Shown here: positions 25,521 to 32,420 of the stretch, one piece after another | Position numbering within the stretch: the stretch's first letter is position 1 | Layout of the letters: every line of letters starts with the position of its first letter | Origin: an uncultured Eubacteriales bacterium | GTDB lineage: Bacteria; Bacillota; Clostridia; Lachnospirales; Lachnospiraceae | Direction of reading: 5' to 3' | Length of the DNA: 35,759 nucleotides | Assembly (NCBI GenBank): GCA_900316115.1 | Contig: ONBN01000021.1 | Span: 1 to 35,759, forward strand | Translations under genes and position numbers: made by a program | Notes under the pieces: model-generated | Database searches by the model: none | Told to the model about the DNA's origin: nothing | Seen by the model: the letters and a program-made list of their open reading frames with translations, nothing else

Positions 25521-26797
25521 ATATCATCCTCCTGAACCGTTACAGTAGAATTCATATCAAAAAAGCCAACCGTATTCTTTGCAGAAATAACGGTAATATT
25601 GCATGCATCATATAGTCTGTGGAATACCTTAAATTCTCCGTCCTTATACCCTGTACATCCAAAAGATAAAAGATATTCCCCGCCCTGCAGATCCATCTTC
25701 TGAGTAAAGGTCACTGTACAGATTCCGCCTGGCGCCGGCTCTGGCACCTGCGCTTTTTCAAAAAGAGTGTTTGTGCCTGTCAGCTCTGTTCCACGGATAT
25801 TCTTAAAGGTATAAGCCATGATAGGCTCCTGGATCTGTTCATTGAAGCGTACCTTCATAAGGATCTGGAAGGTGCTGCCCTTTTCTATGGTATTGGTAAA
25901 CATCCCTTTGTCATCCTTAATGGCAAAATCCACGATCTCTGCCTGCTTGTCTCCATACTCCAGTGTATTGGGATTTGGCAGGAAATGGCCATGGCTGATA
26001 GAGGATACTGCTGCCTTTGCAAGGCCGTCTTCCCCCTCTTTTTTCTGCTTGACAGGCTCCTGGCCTACCAGAAGCTGCTTGTACAGATCTACCATCTCCT
26101 TTGGTGAACCCTCATCCAGCTTAACACCTTTGTTCAGAAGGATCACACGGTCACAGTATTTGGACACACTGCTCAGGTCATGGGTAACAAAAAGAATGGT
26201 TTTTCCCTGTTTTTTAAACTCTTCAAACTTATGGTAGCATTTTGCCTGGAAAAATACATCTCCTACAGACAACGCCTCATCCACGATCAGGATCTCCGGA
26301 TCGATGTTGATGGCAACTGCAAAAGCAAGTCGTACAAACATACCGCTGGAATAGGTTTTTACAGGCTGATGGATATAATCTCCGATATCAGCAAAAGCAA
26401 GGATATCATCCAGCTTTGCATCGATCTCTTCCTCGGAAAAACCGATCATGGTACCGTTCAGATATACATTCTCCAGTCCGGAGTATTCCATGTTAAATCC
26501 GGCTCCCAGCTCCAGAAGGGCGGAAATACGTCCGTTGACCTTTACTTCTCCTGTAGTAGGCGCCAGCACTCCTGTAATGATCTTCAGGATCGTGGATTTC
26601 CCAGAGCCGTTCACTCCGATGATCCCCACACATTCCCCTTCCTGAATATCAAAATTCACATCATGAAGGGCATAATGCTCCCTGTATTTCTTTTTCCTGG
26701 ACAGGCCCAGGGACTCTTTCAAACGGTCTGATGGCTTGTCATACAGCTTATACATTTTTGACAAATGCTGAACTGAAATCACATTTTTATCACTCAA
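25517..26797 (-). CDS. Polysaccharide ABC transporter ATPase with Wzt-type carbohydrate-binding domain
   Basis: This is the ATPase of an ABC-2 exporter moving lipid-linked glycan across the membrane. The 426-residue protein has the nucleotide-binding domain at about 5-245: Walker A GVNGSGKST at 61-69, signature YSSGMFVRLAFA at 149-160, Walker B EILIVDEALSVGD at 168-180 and the switch His in LFVTHD near 206. A linker leads to a beta-sandwich domain (about 275-420, AEIVDFAIKDDKG..., MAYTFKNIRGTELTGTNT) typical of Wzt proteins, where it recognises the modified non-reducing end of the finished polymer. TagH-type teichoic acid ATPases and simple RfbB proteins lack this kind of tail. It sits between its permease and the methyltransferase-kinase gene. 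Confidence 0.92.
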   Translation of the reverse strand: MSDKNVISVQHLSKMYKLYDKPSDRLKESLGLSRKKKYREHYALHDVNFDIQEGECVGIIGVNGSGKSTILKIITGVLAPTTGEVKVNGRISALLELGAGFNMEYSGLENVYLNGTMIGFSEEEIDAKLDDILAFADIGDYIHQPVKTYSSGMFVRLAFAVAINIDPEILIVDEALSVGDVFFQAKCYHKFEEFKKQGKTILFVTHDLSSVSKYCDRVILLNKGVKLDEGSPKEMVDLYKQLLVGQEPVKQKKEGEDGLAKAAVSSISHGHFLPNPNTLEYGDKQAEIVDFAIKDDKGMFTNTIEKGSTFQILMKVRFNEQIQEPIMAYTFKNIRGTELTGTNTLFEKAQVPEPAPGGICTVTFTQKMDLQGGEYLLSFGCTGYKDGEFKVFHRLYDACNITVISAKNTVGFFDMNSTVTVQEDDI

Positions 26798-26814
26798 AAC
26801 AGGCTGATTCCTTT

Positions 26815-27630
26815 CTATAGTACATCTGCGAAATGGATCCGCAGTCTTTTAAATACCCAGTTTCCAAAGCAGAAGCAAAGTATGGTAAAGATCCAGAAAT
26901 ATAAGGTCCACACAGGCCTTTCAAAAAACCACCTTTTGGCAACAAAAGCATCCCTGTAGCCTGAAACAATGTAGTACAGAGGATTCAGCTGAAGGATCTT
27001 CTGGATCAGGGGATGACCCTTCAGGGATGTATCTGCCACCCACATGATGGGGGTAAGCCATACGCCTACCTGCAGGCCGATGTTGATGATCTGGGTCAGG
27101 TCACGGAAGAATACTACCACTGCACAGGTAATATAAACCAGGCTTAAAGACAGTATGAATACGCAAAGGCTGTAATACAAGATCTGCAGATAATACCAGT
27201 CCGGGAATCTTCCGTAGAATGCATACAAAATAATTGTAAAGACTACGAAAAAGCCGTGTACAAACAGTGCTGAAATGATCTTCACAACAGGAAGCACACT
27301 GATGTTAAAAACGACTTTTTTAACAAGGTAATTATATTCAAGAAGTGCATTGGTCCCGCCTACCAGCGCATCCTGAAAAAAAAACCAGGGAACAATACCT
27401 GCTACCAGGTACAGTACAAAGGGAATCCCGATCCCGTCTGTATTCTGGCGGAAGCCAACGGAAAACACAAACCAGTACACCATAATGGTAACTATGGGCT
27501 GTACAAATGCCCAGAAGGTTCCGAAATAAGAACCTGCGTATCTGGTCTTAAAATCATTTTTAGCCAGTTTCATAACCAGCCGGCGGTTTTTGTATACATC
27601 CGCCGGCAGGGAAAAAATCGTCTTAAGCAT
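26815..27630 (-). CDS. Polysaccharide ABC-2 type transporter permease (Wzm/TagG family)
   Basis: The membrane partner of the adjacent ATPase. The 271-residue protein has six predicted spans and an amphipathic N-terminus (KNRRLVMKLAKNDFKTRYAGSYFG), with the family features FWAFVQPIVTIMVYWFVF, GIPFVLYLVAGIVPWFFFQD, VFFRDLTQIINIGLQVGVWLTPIMW and LNPLYYIVSGYRDAF. Such permeases form a homodimeric channel for an undecaprenyl-pyrophosphate-linked chain. It lies 11 bases after rfbC and 18 bases before the ATPase gene. Confidence 0.93.
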   Translation of the reverse strand: MLKTIFSLPADVYKNRRLVMKLAKNDFKTRYAGSYFGTFWAFVQPIVTIMVYWFVFSVGFRQNTDGIGIPFVLYLVAGIVPWFFFQDALVGGTNALLEYNYLVKKVVFNISVLPVVKIISALFVHGFFVVFTIILYAFYGRFPDWYYLQILYYSLCVFILSLSLVYITCAVVVFFRDLTQIINIGLQVGVWLTPIMWVADTSLKGHPLIQKILQLNPLYYIVSGYRDAFVAKRWFFERPVWTLYFWIFTILCFCFGNWVFKRLRIHFADVL

Positions 27631-27640
27631 TCATTCTCTC

Positions 27641-28195
27641 CTATCTATGGAACTCCTTAAAGCTCCCCCATTTCTGGTCTTTATCGGAGAAAGTCAGCTC
27701 CATCCCCTCTGGGATCGGCCATTCTACTCCAATATCCGGATCATTCCAGATCAGGCCGCCCTCATCTCCCGGATGATAGAAGTCAGAGCATTTGTAAGTA
27801 AACTCTGCGCTTTCGGAAAGTACCAGGAATCCATGGGCAAATCCCTTTGGAATAAAGAACTGTTTTTTATTTTCTGCGGAAAGCACAACACCGAACCATT
27901 TTCCATAGGTTTTGGAGCCTTCTCTTAAATCTACTGCCACATCAAACACTTCACCGTTTACAACACGTACCAGCTTATCCTGAGGATAATTGATCTGGAA
28001 ATGAAGTCCTCTCAGTACTCCATAATGGGAACTGGACTGATTGTCCTGTACAAACTCCACATCGATCCCAGCTTCCTTGAAATCGTTGTAGTTGTAGGTT
28101 TCCATAAAATATCCTCGTGCATCTCCAAATACAGTTGGCTCGATTACCTTTAATCCTTCAATATCTCCGCATGGTGTAACTTTGATCTTTCCCAT
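27641..28195 (-). CDS. rfbC: dTDP-4-dehydrorhamnose 3,5-epimerase
   Basis: RmlC/RfbC epimerises dTDP-4-keto-6-deoxyglucose at C3 and C5, the third step to dTDP-L-rhamnose. The 184-residue protein has the cupin fold signatures: DARGYFMETYNYNDF, FVQDNQSSSHYGVLRGLHFQ with the active-site His, KLVRVVNGEVFDVAVDLR, FIPKGFAHGFLVLSE and YHPGDEGGLIWNDPDIGVEWP. The start is MGKIKV, with AAAGGA about 8 bases upstream; an earlier in-frame ATG adds 11 residues without a good binding site. RmlA, RmlB and RmlD are not in the window and must be encoded elsewhere. Its presence is the best evidence that rhamnose is part of the exported glycan. Confidence 0.95.
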   Translation of the reverse strand: MGKIKVTPCGDIEGLKVIEPTVFGDARGYFMETYNYNDFKEAGIDVEFVQDNQSSSHYGVLRGLHFQINYPQDKLVRVVNGEVFDVAVDLREGSKTYGKWFGVVLSAENKKQFFIPKGFAHGFLVLSESAEFTYKCSDFYHPGDEGGLIWNDPDIGVEWPIPEGMELTFSDKDQKWGSFKEFHR

Positions 28196-28285
28196 TTTGA
28201 TTTCCTTTCTGCCTTTTTGGCTTTCCATTTTTATATGTCTGTTTCATATTGATCACATTTCTTGCCTGGTGCTATGCAATCCTGC

Positions 28286-29428
28286 TTAATACTCTTTAAA
28301 AGCCTTCAGCTGCTCTGCCACATACTCCACATCTTTCATATCCAGGTTGTAGAACATAGGCAGTCTTAGAAGCCTTTCGCTTTCCTTTGTAGTGTAGCGG
28401 TCCTCTCCTGCAAAACGGCCAAACTTCTGTCCTGCCGGTGCTGTGTGAAGAGGAATATAATGAAACACACTGCAGATGCCTTTTTCCCGAAGATAATGGA
28501 TCAGCTTTGTGCGTACCTCCATATCCCGTACCTTCAGATAATACATATGTGCATTATGAATACATCCCTCCGGGATCACAGGCCGTGTGATCTTCCCTTC
28601 TTTTTCGAGAACTTCCAGCTCCTGATGATAGTAATTCCAGATCTCCATCCTTTTATCCTGGATCTGGTCACACACCTCCAGCTGGGCATACAGATACGCT
28701 GCATTCAGCTCACTTGGAAGATAGGATGAACCATAATCCATCCACCGGTATTTGTCTACCTGGCCTCTGAAGAATTTACTCCTGTCTGTCCCCTTCTCTC
28801 TCAGGATCTCTGCTTTTTCCTGATACTCATCTTTATCAAATAAAATGGCACCGCCCTCTCCCATGGTATAATTCTTTGTCTCATGGAAGCTGTAGCAGCC
28901 AAAATCACCAATAGTTCCCAGTGCCTTGCCCTTATAATAGGCATTCACGCCCTGGGCAGCATCCTCTACCACCTTCAGGTCATATTTATGTGCGATCTGA
29001 AGGATCTTATCCATCTCACAGGACACTCCTGCATAATGAACCACTACAATGGCTCTTGTCTTCTCTGTGATAGCAGGCTCGATCAGATTTTCATCAATAT
29101 TCATGGTATCCGGACGGATATCCACAAATACGATCTTAGCCCCACGGAGCACAAAAGCATCTGCTGTGGAAACAAAGGTATATGCAGGCATGATCACCTC
29201 ATCCCCTGGCTGTATATCTGACAGATAGGCTGCCATCTCCAGCGCATGGGTACAGGAAGTGGTAAGCATTACATGTGCAGTGTGAAACCTTTCCTCCATC
29301 CATCTGGAACAGCGTTTGGTATATTCCCCATCACCGCAAAGCATGCCTCTTTGCACTGCGTCCTGAATATATTCCATTTCCTTGCCTGTATACGCAGGCC
29401 TGTTAAAATCAATCATCTGCTTTTTCAT
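28286..29428 (-). CDS. wecE: dTDP-4-amino-4,6-dideoxygalactose transaminase (WecE/RffA-like)
   Basis: A PLP-dependent sugar aminotransferase of the DegT/DnrJ/EryC1 family. WecE converts dTDP-4-keto-6-deoxyglucose and glutamate to dTDP-Fuc4N. The 380-residue protein matches the enterobacterial enzyme through most of its length, including LCGDGEYTKRC, SCTHALEMAAYLSDIQPGD, VEDAAQGVNAYYKGKALG, FHETKNYTMGEGGA with the PLP lysine, REKGTDRSKFFRGQVDKY and the ending GEDRYTTKESERLLRLP. It uses the same substrate as RfbC, its downstream neighbour. Its start overlaps the preceding gene by 20 bases. AAGGAA lies only one or two bases before the first ATG, so a second ATG at codon 5 is an alternative start. 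Confidence 0.92.
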   Translation of the reverse strand: MKKQMIDFNRPAYTGKEMEYIQDAVQRGMLCGDGEYTKRCSRWMEERFHTAHVMLTTSCTHALEMAAYLSDIQPGDEVIMPAYTFVSTADAFVLRGAKIVFVDIRPDTMNIDENLIEPAITEKTRAIVVVHYAGVSCEMDKILQIAHKYDLKVVEDAAQGVNAYYKGKALGTIGDFGCYSFHETKNYTMGEGGAILFDKDEYQEKAEILREKGTDRSKFFRGQVDKYRWMDYGSSYLPSELNAAYLYAQLEVCDQIQDKRMEIWNYYHQELEVLEKEGKITRPVIPEGCIHNAHMYYLKVRDMEVRTKLIHYLREKGICSVFHYIPLHTAPAGQKFGRFAGEDRYTTKESERLLRLPMFYNLDMKDVEYVAEQLKAFKEY

Positions 29429-30425
29429 TTCCTTTTTTCTGTATATTTTCTGCTGGTTCCTGAATGTTCAATTCCTGGATACCTGGCTCCTTAATACCTG
29501 GCTCCTGGACATTTACTGTTTCCCTGATCACATACTGAGGGGTCTTATTCTGGTTCAGGATCATTTTACCGATATATTCTCCCATCACTCCAAGCATCAG
29601 AAATGTGATCCCGAAAAAGATCAGCATAGCGCACATCAGGGAAGACCAGCCCATTGCCACATCAGGGTTGGACAGCTTCTGGATCAGCACTGCCACTGCC
29701 AGTATAAATCCGGTAAGGGAAAACAGCACTCCCATCACCTCTGCTGCCCTAAGGGGGATCACTGTATAATTCATGAAAGACATAAACAAACGGAATGCCT
29801 TTTTAAAATTATAATTGGAGCTTCCTTCTTCTCTTGAAAAATGTTCGATCTCAATATTGGCAATATTGGAAGTTGTCCTGTAAAAAAGGATCTGCAGATA
29901 AAGATTATACCCTTCATATTTTACGATCTCATTCCGCACATACCTGCGGCAGCACCAGTAATTGCTTGCCTCCAGTCCTTTGGGACGCTCTACCATATGC
30001 CATACGATAAATGAAGCGATCTTGCTTGTCAGATTCTTCAGAAAACTGAACTTTCTCTTCTTATATATTCCAAAGACTACATCGTAGCCTTCTTCCATCT
30101 TTTTAATAAAGGCCGGGATCTGTGAAGGATGGGTCTGCATATCATCATCCATTCCCATGATATAATCCCCTTTTGCCTCATGAAGTCCTGCCATAATGGC
30201 ATTATGCTGTCCAAAATTCTTGGCCAGATTAATACCCTTTACATTAGGATATTTATTGCCCAGCCTGCGGATAGCTTCAAAAGTATCATCCGGAGAACAG
30301 TCATTCACCAGGATAAATTCGCAGTCCAGCCCAGGAATCGTCTGAATCACCTCCATGCTCATCTCCACCACCTTCTCAATGGTATGGGCAGATCTGTAGC
30401 AGGGGATCACAATTGATAAAAGCAT
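29409..30425 (-). CDS. Polyprenyl-phosphate glycosyltransferase (ArnC/GtrB/DPM-like) with repeat tail
   Basis: A membrane-bound GT2 that loads a sugar onto undecaprenyl phosphate. The 338-residue protein has the GT-A domain (about 1-230: SIVIPCYRSAHTIEKVV, CEFILVNDCSPDDTF, NLAKNFGQHNAIMAGL, GMDDDMQTHPSQIP) and two C-terminal spans (about 231-253 and 264-288) followed by GEYIGKMILNQNKTPQYVIRE. This is the ArnC/GtrB layout, and FGQHNAIMAGL and MDDDMQ are characteristic of the group. The last 40 residues are an odd hydrophilic tail with degenerate QEPGI/KEPGI/QELNI repeats. Upstream are two flippase-like genes and downstream WecE, so the donor may be a 4-amino-6-deoxy sugar. The donor is inferred from neighbours only. 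Confidence 0.88.
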   Translation of the reverse strand: MLLSIVIPCYRSAHTIEKVVEMSMEVIQTIPGLDCEFILVNDCSPDDTFEAIRRLGNKYPNVKGINLAKNFGQHNAIMAGLHEAKGDYIMGMDDDMQTHPSQIPAFIKKMEEGYDVVFGIYKKRKFSFLKNLTSKIASFIVWHMVERPKGLEASNYWCCRRYVRNEIVKYEGYNLYLQILFYRTTSNIANIEIEHFSREEGSSNYNFKKAFRLFMSFMNYTVIPLRAAEVMGVLFSLTGFILAVAVLIQKLSNPDVAMGWSSLMCAMLIFFGITFLMLGVMGEYIGKMILNQNKTPQYVIRETVNVQEPGIKEPGIQELNIQEPAENIQKKGNEKADD

Positions 30426-30436
30426 TTTTTCTCCTT

Positions 30437-30781
30437 TTAAAATGAGAATACCAGGATCCCCACAAGGATCACCAGCAGTCCCAGAAGTTTTCTCTTGGTA
30501 AACCGTTCCTTCAGCACCAGATATCCCATCAGGGACACAAAAATATAGCTGCTGGACTCGATCACAGGTGACAGGGAAAGGGGTACTTTCTTTAATGCCA
30601 CCATTGTAAGAAGTGTTGACAGAAACAAAAGTCCGTATCCTGTGATCACATAAGGATTCAGATATTCGTGAATCCTGTCCCTGTACGTCTTATTGGCAGA
30701 TATCTTCAGCAATATCTGGGAAAGGGATGCCACAAATACGGATACGATCAAAATACATATATAAATCTGCAGTTCATTCAT
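30437..30781 (-). CDS. Small EmrE/EamA-like membrane protein, ArnE/ArnF-type flippase subunit candidate
   Basis: A 114-residue protein with four predicted membrane helices (about 5-25, 44-64, 70-92 and 97-113), the size and fold of small multidrug resistance proteins. Features include SLSQILLKISANK in helix 1 and SPVIESSSYIFVSLMGYLVLKERFTKRKLLG, the pattern of half-size EamA proteins. ArnE and ArnF, which flip undecaprenyl-phosphate-aminoarabinose in Gram-negatives, are a heterodimeric pair of this type encoded next to their glycosyltransferase. Here the gene overlaps a similar gene by 8 bases and is followed 12 bases later by the ArnC-like gene. Drug export cannot be excluded from sequence. 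Confidence 0.78.
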   Translation of the reverse strand: MNELQIYICILIVSVFVASLSQILLKISANKTYRDRIHEYLNPYVITGYGLLFLSTLLTMVALKKVPLSLSPVIESSSYIFVSLMGYLVLKERFTKRKLLGLLVILVGILVFSF

Positions 30782-31130
30782 CAGCAGTCACCACCAGATA
30801 AATTCCTCCAAAAATGATCAATGCTCCAAGTATCATGTTCCAGGTGATCTTCTCACCAAAGATAAATGTGCCCCAGATCATTCCCCAGATCAGGCTTACC
30901 GGCTTATTGGCATAGGCAACAGTAAGGGGCAGATGCTTCAGGATCTGCTGCCAGATCAGGGCATACAACGCCATGATCAGAAGAACACCTCCATACCAGA
31001 GGGCAAATCCTAAGATGCTTTTCTGATTGGCTGCCATTTTGGAACATACGCCACTTAATGAGCTCATCAGAAGGCTCACATGCAGTACCAGAAAAAGGCC
31101 TGCTGTCTTTTTCTTTCCATTCTCTTTCAT
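30774..31130 (-). CDS. Small EmrE/EamA-like membrane protein, second flippase subunit candidate
   Basis: A 118-residue protein with four predicted helices (about 9-30, 40-62, 70-90 and 95-114). It shares the half-EamA pattern with its neighbour (LPLTVAYANKPVSLIWGMIWGTFIFGEKITWNMILGALIIFGGIYLVV) but is clearly different in sequence, as expected for two halves of a heterodimer. The N-terminus is Lys-rich (KENGKKK). It overlaps the next gene by 8 bases and lies 16 bases after the first ATP-grasp gene, so it is firmly within the operon. Lipid-linked sugar flipping is inferred from the ArnE/ArnF-like arrangement. Confidence 0.78.
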   Translation of the reverse strand: MKENGKKKTAGLFLVLHVSLLMSSLSGVCSKMAANQKSILGFALWYGGVLLIMALYALIWQQILKHLPLTVAYANKPVSLIWGMIWGTFIFGEKITWNMILGALIIFGGIYLVVTADE

Positions 31131-31145
31131 GCTATTTTCCCATAA

Positions 31146-32333
31146 TTATTCCATAAATTCAATGTGTATTTTCGCTAAAACTTCCTGCAGCTTGTGTCTG
31201 CATTCCGTAAGTGTGCTGCCCTTCAGGATCACCTGTCCAAGCCTGTCTCTGCCGTTTCTGTATCTGTGTATCTCTTCTCCCGGACAGATATTAAAGGAAA
31301 GATCCAGGATATCCTCTGATGGTTCATTGTCATTTCGGATCTCTTTGACGATCCCATCCTGAAGAGACAACAGGGTATGTGACAAAACAGCCGGATGCTC
31401 ACCTTCCATGTGGAACATCTTTTCTACGTCAAGATCCAGGGCAAGCCTTACAATGGCTTCATAATAATTGATACCAAAATATTCGCCTACGATCTCCGGC
31501 AGACAGGTAGCTCCTGCCCTTGCTGTGATCTCAACCACATAAACCTTGCCATCCTTCCAGATCAGGTCACAGTTCACAGGACAGTTATCAAGCCCCAGGG
31601 CTTCTGCAGCTTTGCCTACCTGCTCCCTGGCCTGTGCGCCAAGCGTTTCCTCCTGATCAAAAGGCACAGAATGACCTACCGGTGTAGGCACTGCACTGAT
31701 GAAAGTCTCTGTATTATCCAGAAGGCAGTACAAAAACTTCCCATCCTTCAGCATGGCCTCTGCCCCAAACAGCGTTCCTTCTATAAATTCTTCTACAAGG
31801 CAATAGTCTTTCCCTGTAGCTTCCATAGTAAGCCGGTAATTGGCTCTTGCTTCTTCTTTTGTGTTGCTGCGGAAGATCCCTCTGCTCCCCATCAGGTCTA
31901 CTGCCTTCAGGATCACAGGAAATGTAAGCTGTGAAAGGGCTGCTTCCAGTTCTTCTTCTGATCTTACACGGATATGCCTGGCAGTCTGTACACCTGCTTT
32001 TTCAAAAGCTTCTTTCATCTTCCATTTATTAGAGGCTGTCTGTGCAGGAATGGCTTTCGGCCCTGTAAGCCCCATAGCTTCACACACAGTCCCTATGGCC
32101 GGCACTCCTGTATCAAGACAGCAGGTAGCGATCCCGTCAATCTGCCTGCGTCTTGCCTCTGCAAGCACTGCCTGGGGATCAGATATATCTGTATAGGAAT
32201 ATTCATCTGCCTGGTCAAACCCGGGCCAGTCCCCTGGTGTACTGCAGACTATTGTATAAACTCCCAGCTTTTTTGCCGCCTGGATCAGAGGCGTCTGGGA
32301 GTAACTTGCTCCCAGGATCATCAGTTTTTTCAT
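31146..32333 (-). CDS. ATP-grasp carboxylate-amine ligase-like protein
   Basis: ATP-grasp enzymes activate a carboxylate as an acyl phosphate and join it to an amine or thiol. The 395-residue protein has a PurK/CarB-like order: an N-terminal Rossmann-like domain (KLMILGASYSQTPLIQAA), a lid with FPVILKAVDLMGSRGI (ATP lysine and Gly-rich loop, about 139-154), the hinge CLVEEFIEGTLFGAEAM and the metal-binding C-lobe NCDLIWKDGKVYVVEITARAGAT. A C-terminal 90-residue domain completes it. It is not one of the housekeeping purine or carbamoyl-phosphate enzymes as far as I can see. Its operon supplies an amino sugar (WecE), so amidation of that amino group is plausible but unproven. A strong promoter lies immediately upstream. 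Confidence 0.82.
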   Translation of the reverse strand: MKKLMILGASYSQTPLIQAAKKLGVYTIVCSTPGDWPGFDQADEYSYTDISDPQAVLAEARRRQIDGIATCCLDTGVPAIGTVCEAMGLTGPKAIPAQTASNKWKMKEAFEKAGVQTARHIRVRSEEELEAALSQLTFPVILKAVDLMGSRGIFRSNTKEEARANYRLTMEATGKDYCLVEEFIEGTLFGAEAMLKDGKFLYCLLDNTETFISAVPTPVGHSVPFDQEETLGAQAREQVGKAAEALGLDNCPVNCDLIWKDGKVYVVEITARAGATCLPEIVGEYFGINYYEAIVRLALDLDVEKMFHMEGEHPAVLSHTLLSLQDGIVKEIRNDNEPSEDILDLSFNICPGEEIHRYRNGRDRLGQVILKGSTLTECRHKLQEVLAKIHIEFME

Positions 32334-32350
32334 GGAATCCCTGCCTTCTT

Positions 32351-32373
32351 AAAAATCAGGGCATGTCCTGCCC
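32351..32373 (-). terminator. Short leader hairpin with T run, possible attenuator
   Basis: A 5-bp stem (GGGCA at 32359-32363 and TGCCC at 32369-32373) followed on the minus strand by TGATTTTTAAG lies between the promoter at 32392-32420 and the ATP-grasp start at 32333. The stem is short, so at best it is a weak terminator or attenuator. Confidence 0.35.
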
Positions 32374-32391
32374 CGGTTATCGCTGTATCAT

Positions 32392-32420
32392 ATCATAGCG
32401 TTTTTGTCTGATACTGTCAA
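32392..32420 (-). promoter_or_regulatory. Strong internal promoter overlapping a stop codon
   Basis: A consensus TTGACA -35 box (32415-32420) and TATGAT -10 box (32392-32397) with an ideal 17-base spacer on the minus strand. The -35 box overlaps the TGA stop (32417-32419) of the upstream ATP-grasp gene. It probably drives the operon from the 395-residue ATP-grasp gene onward, with a leader of about 50 bases. Confidence 0.82.
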
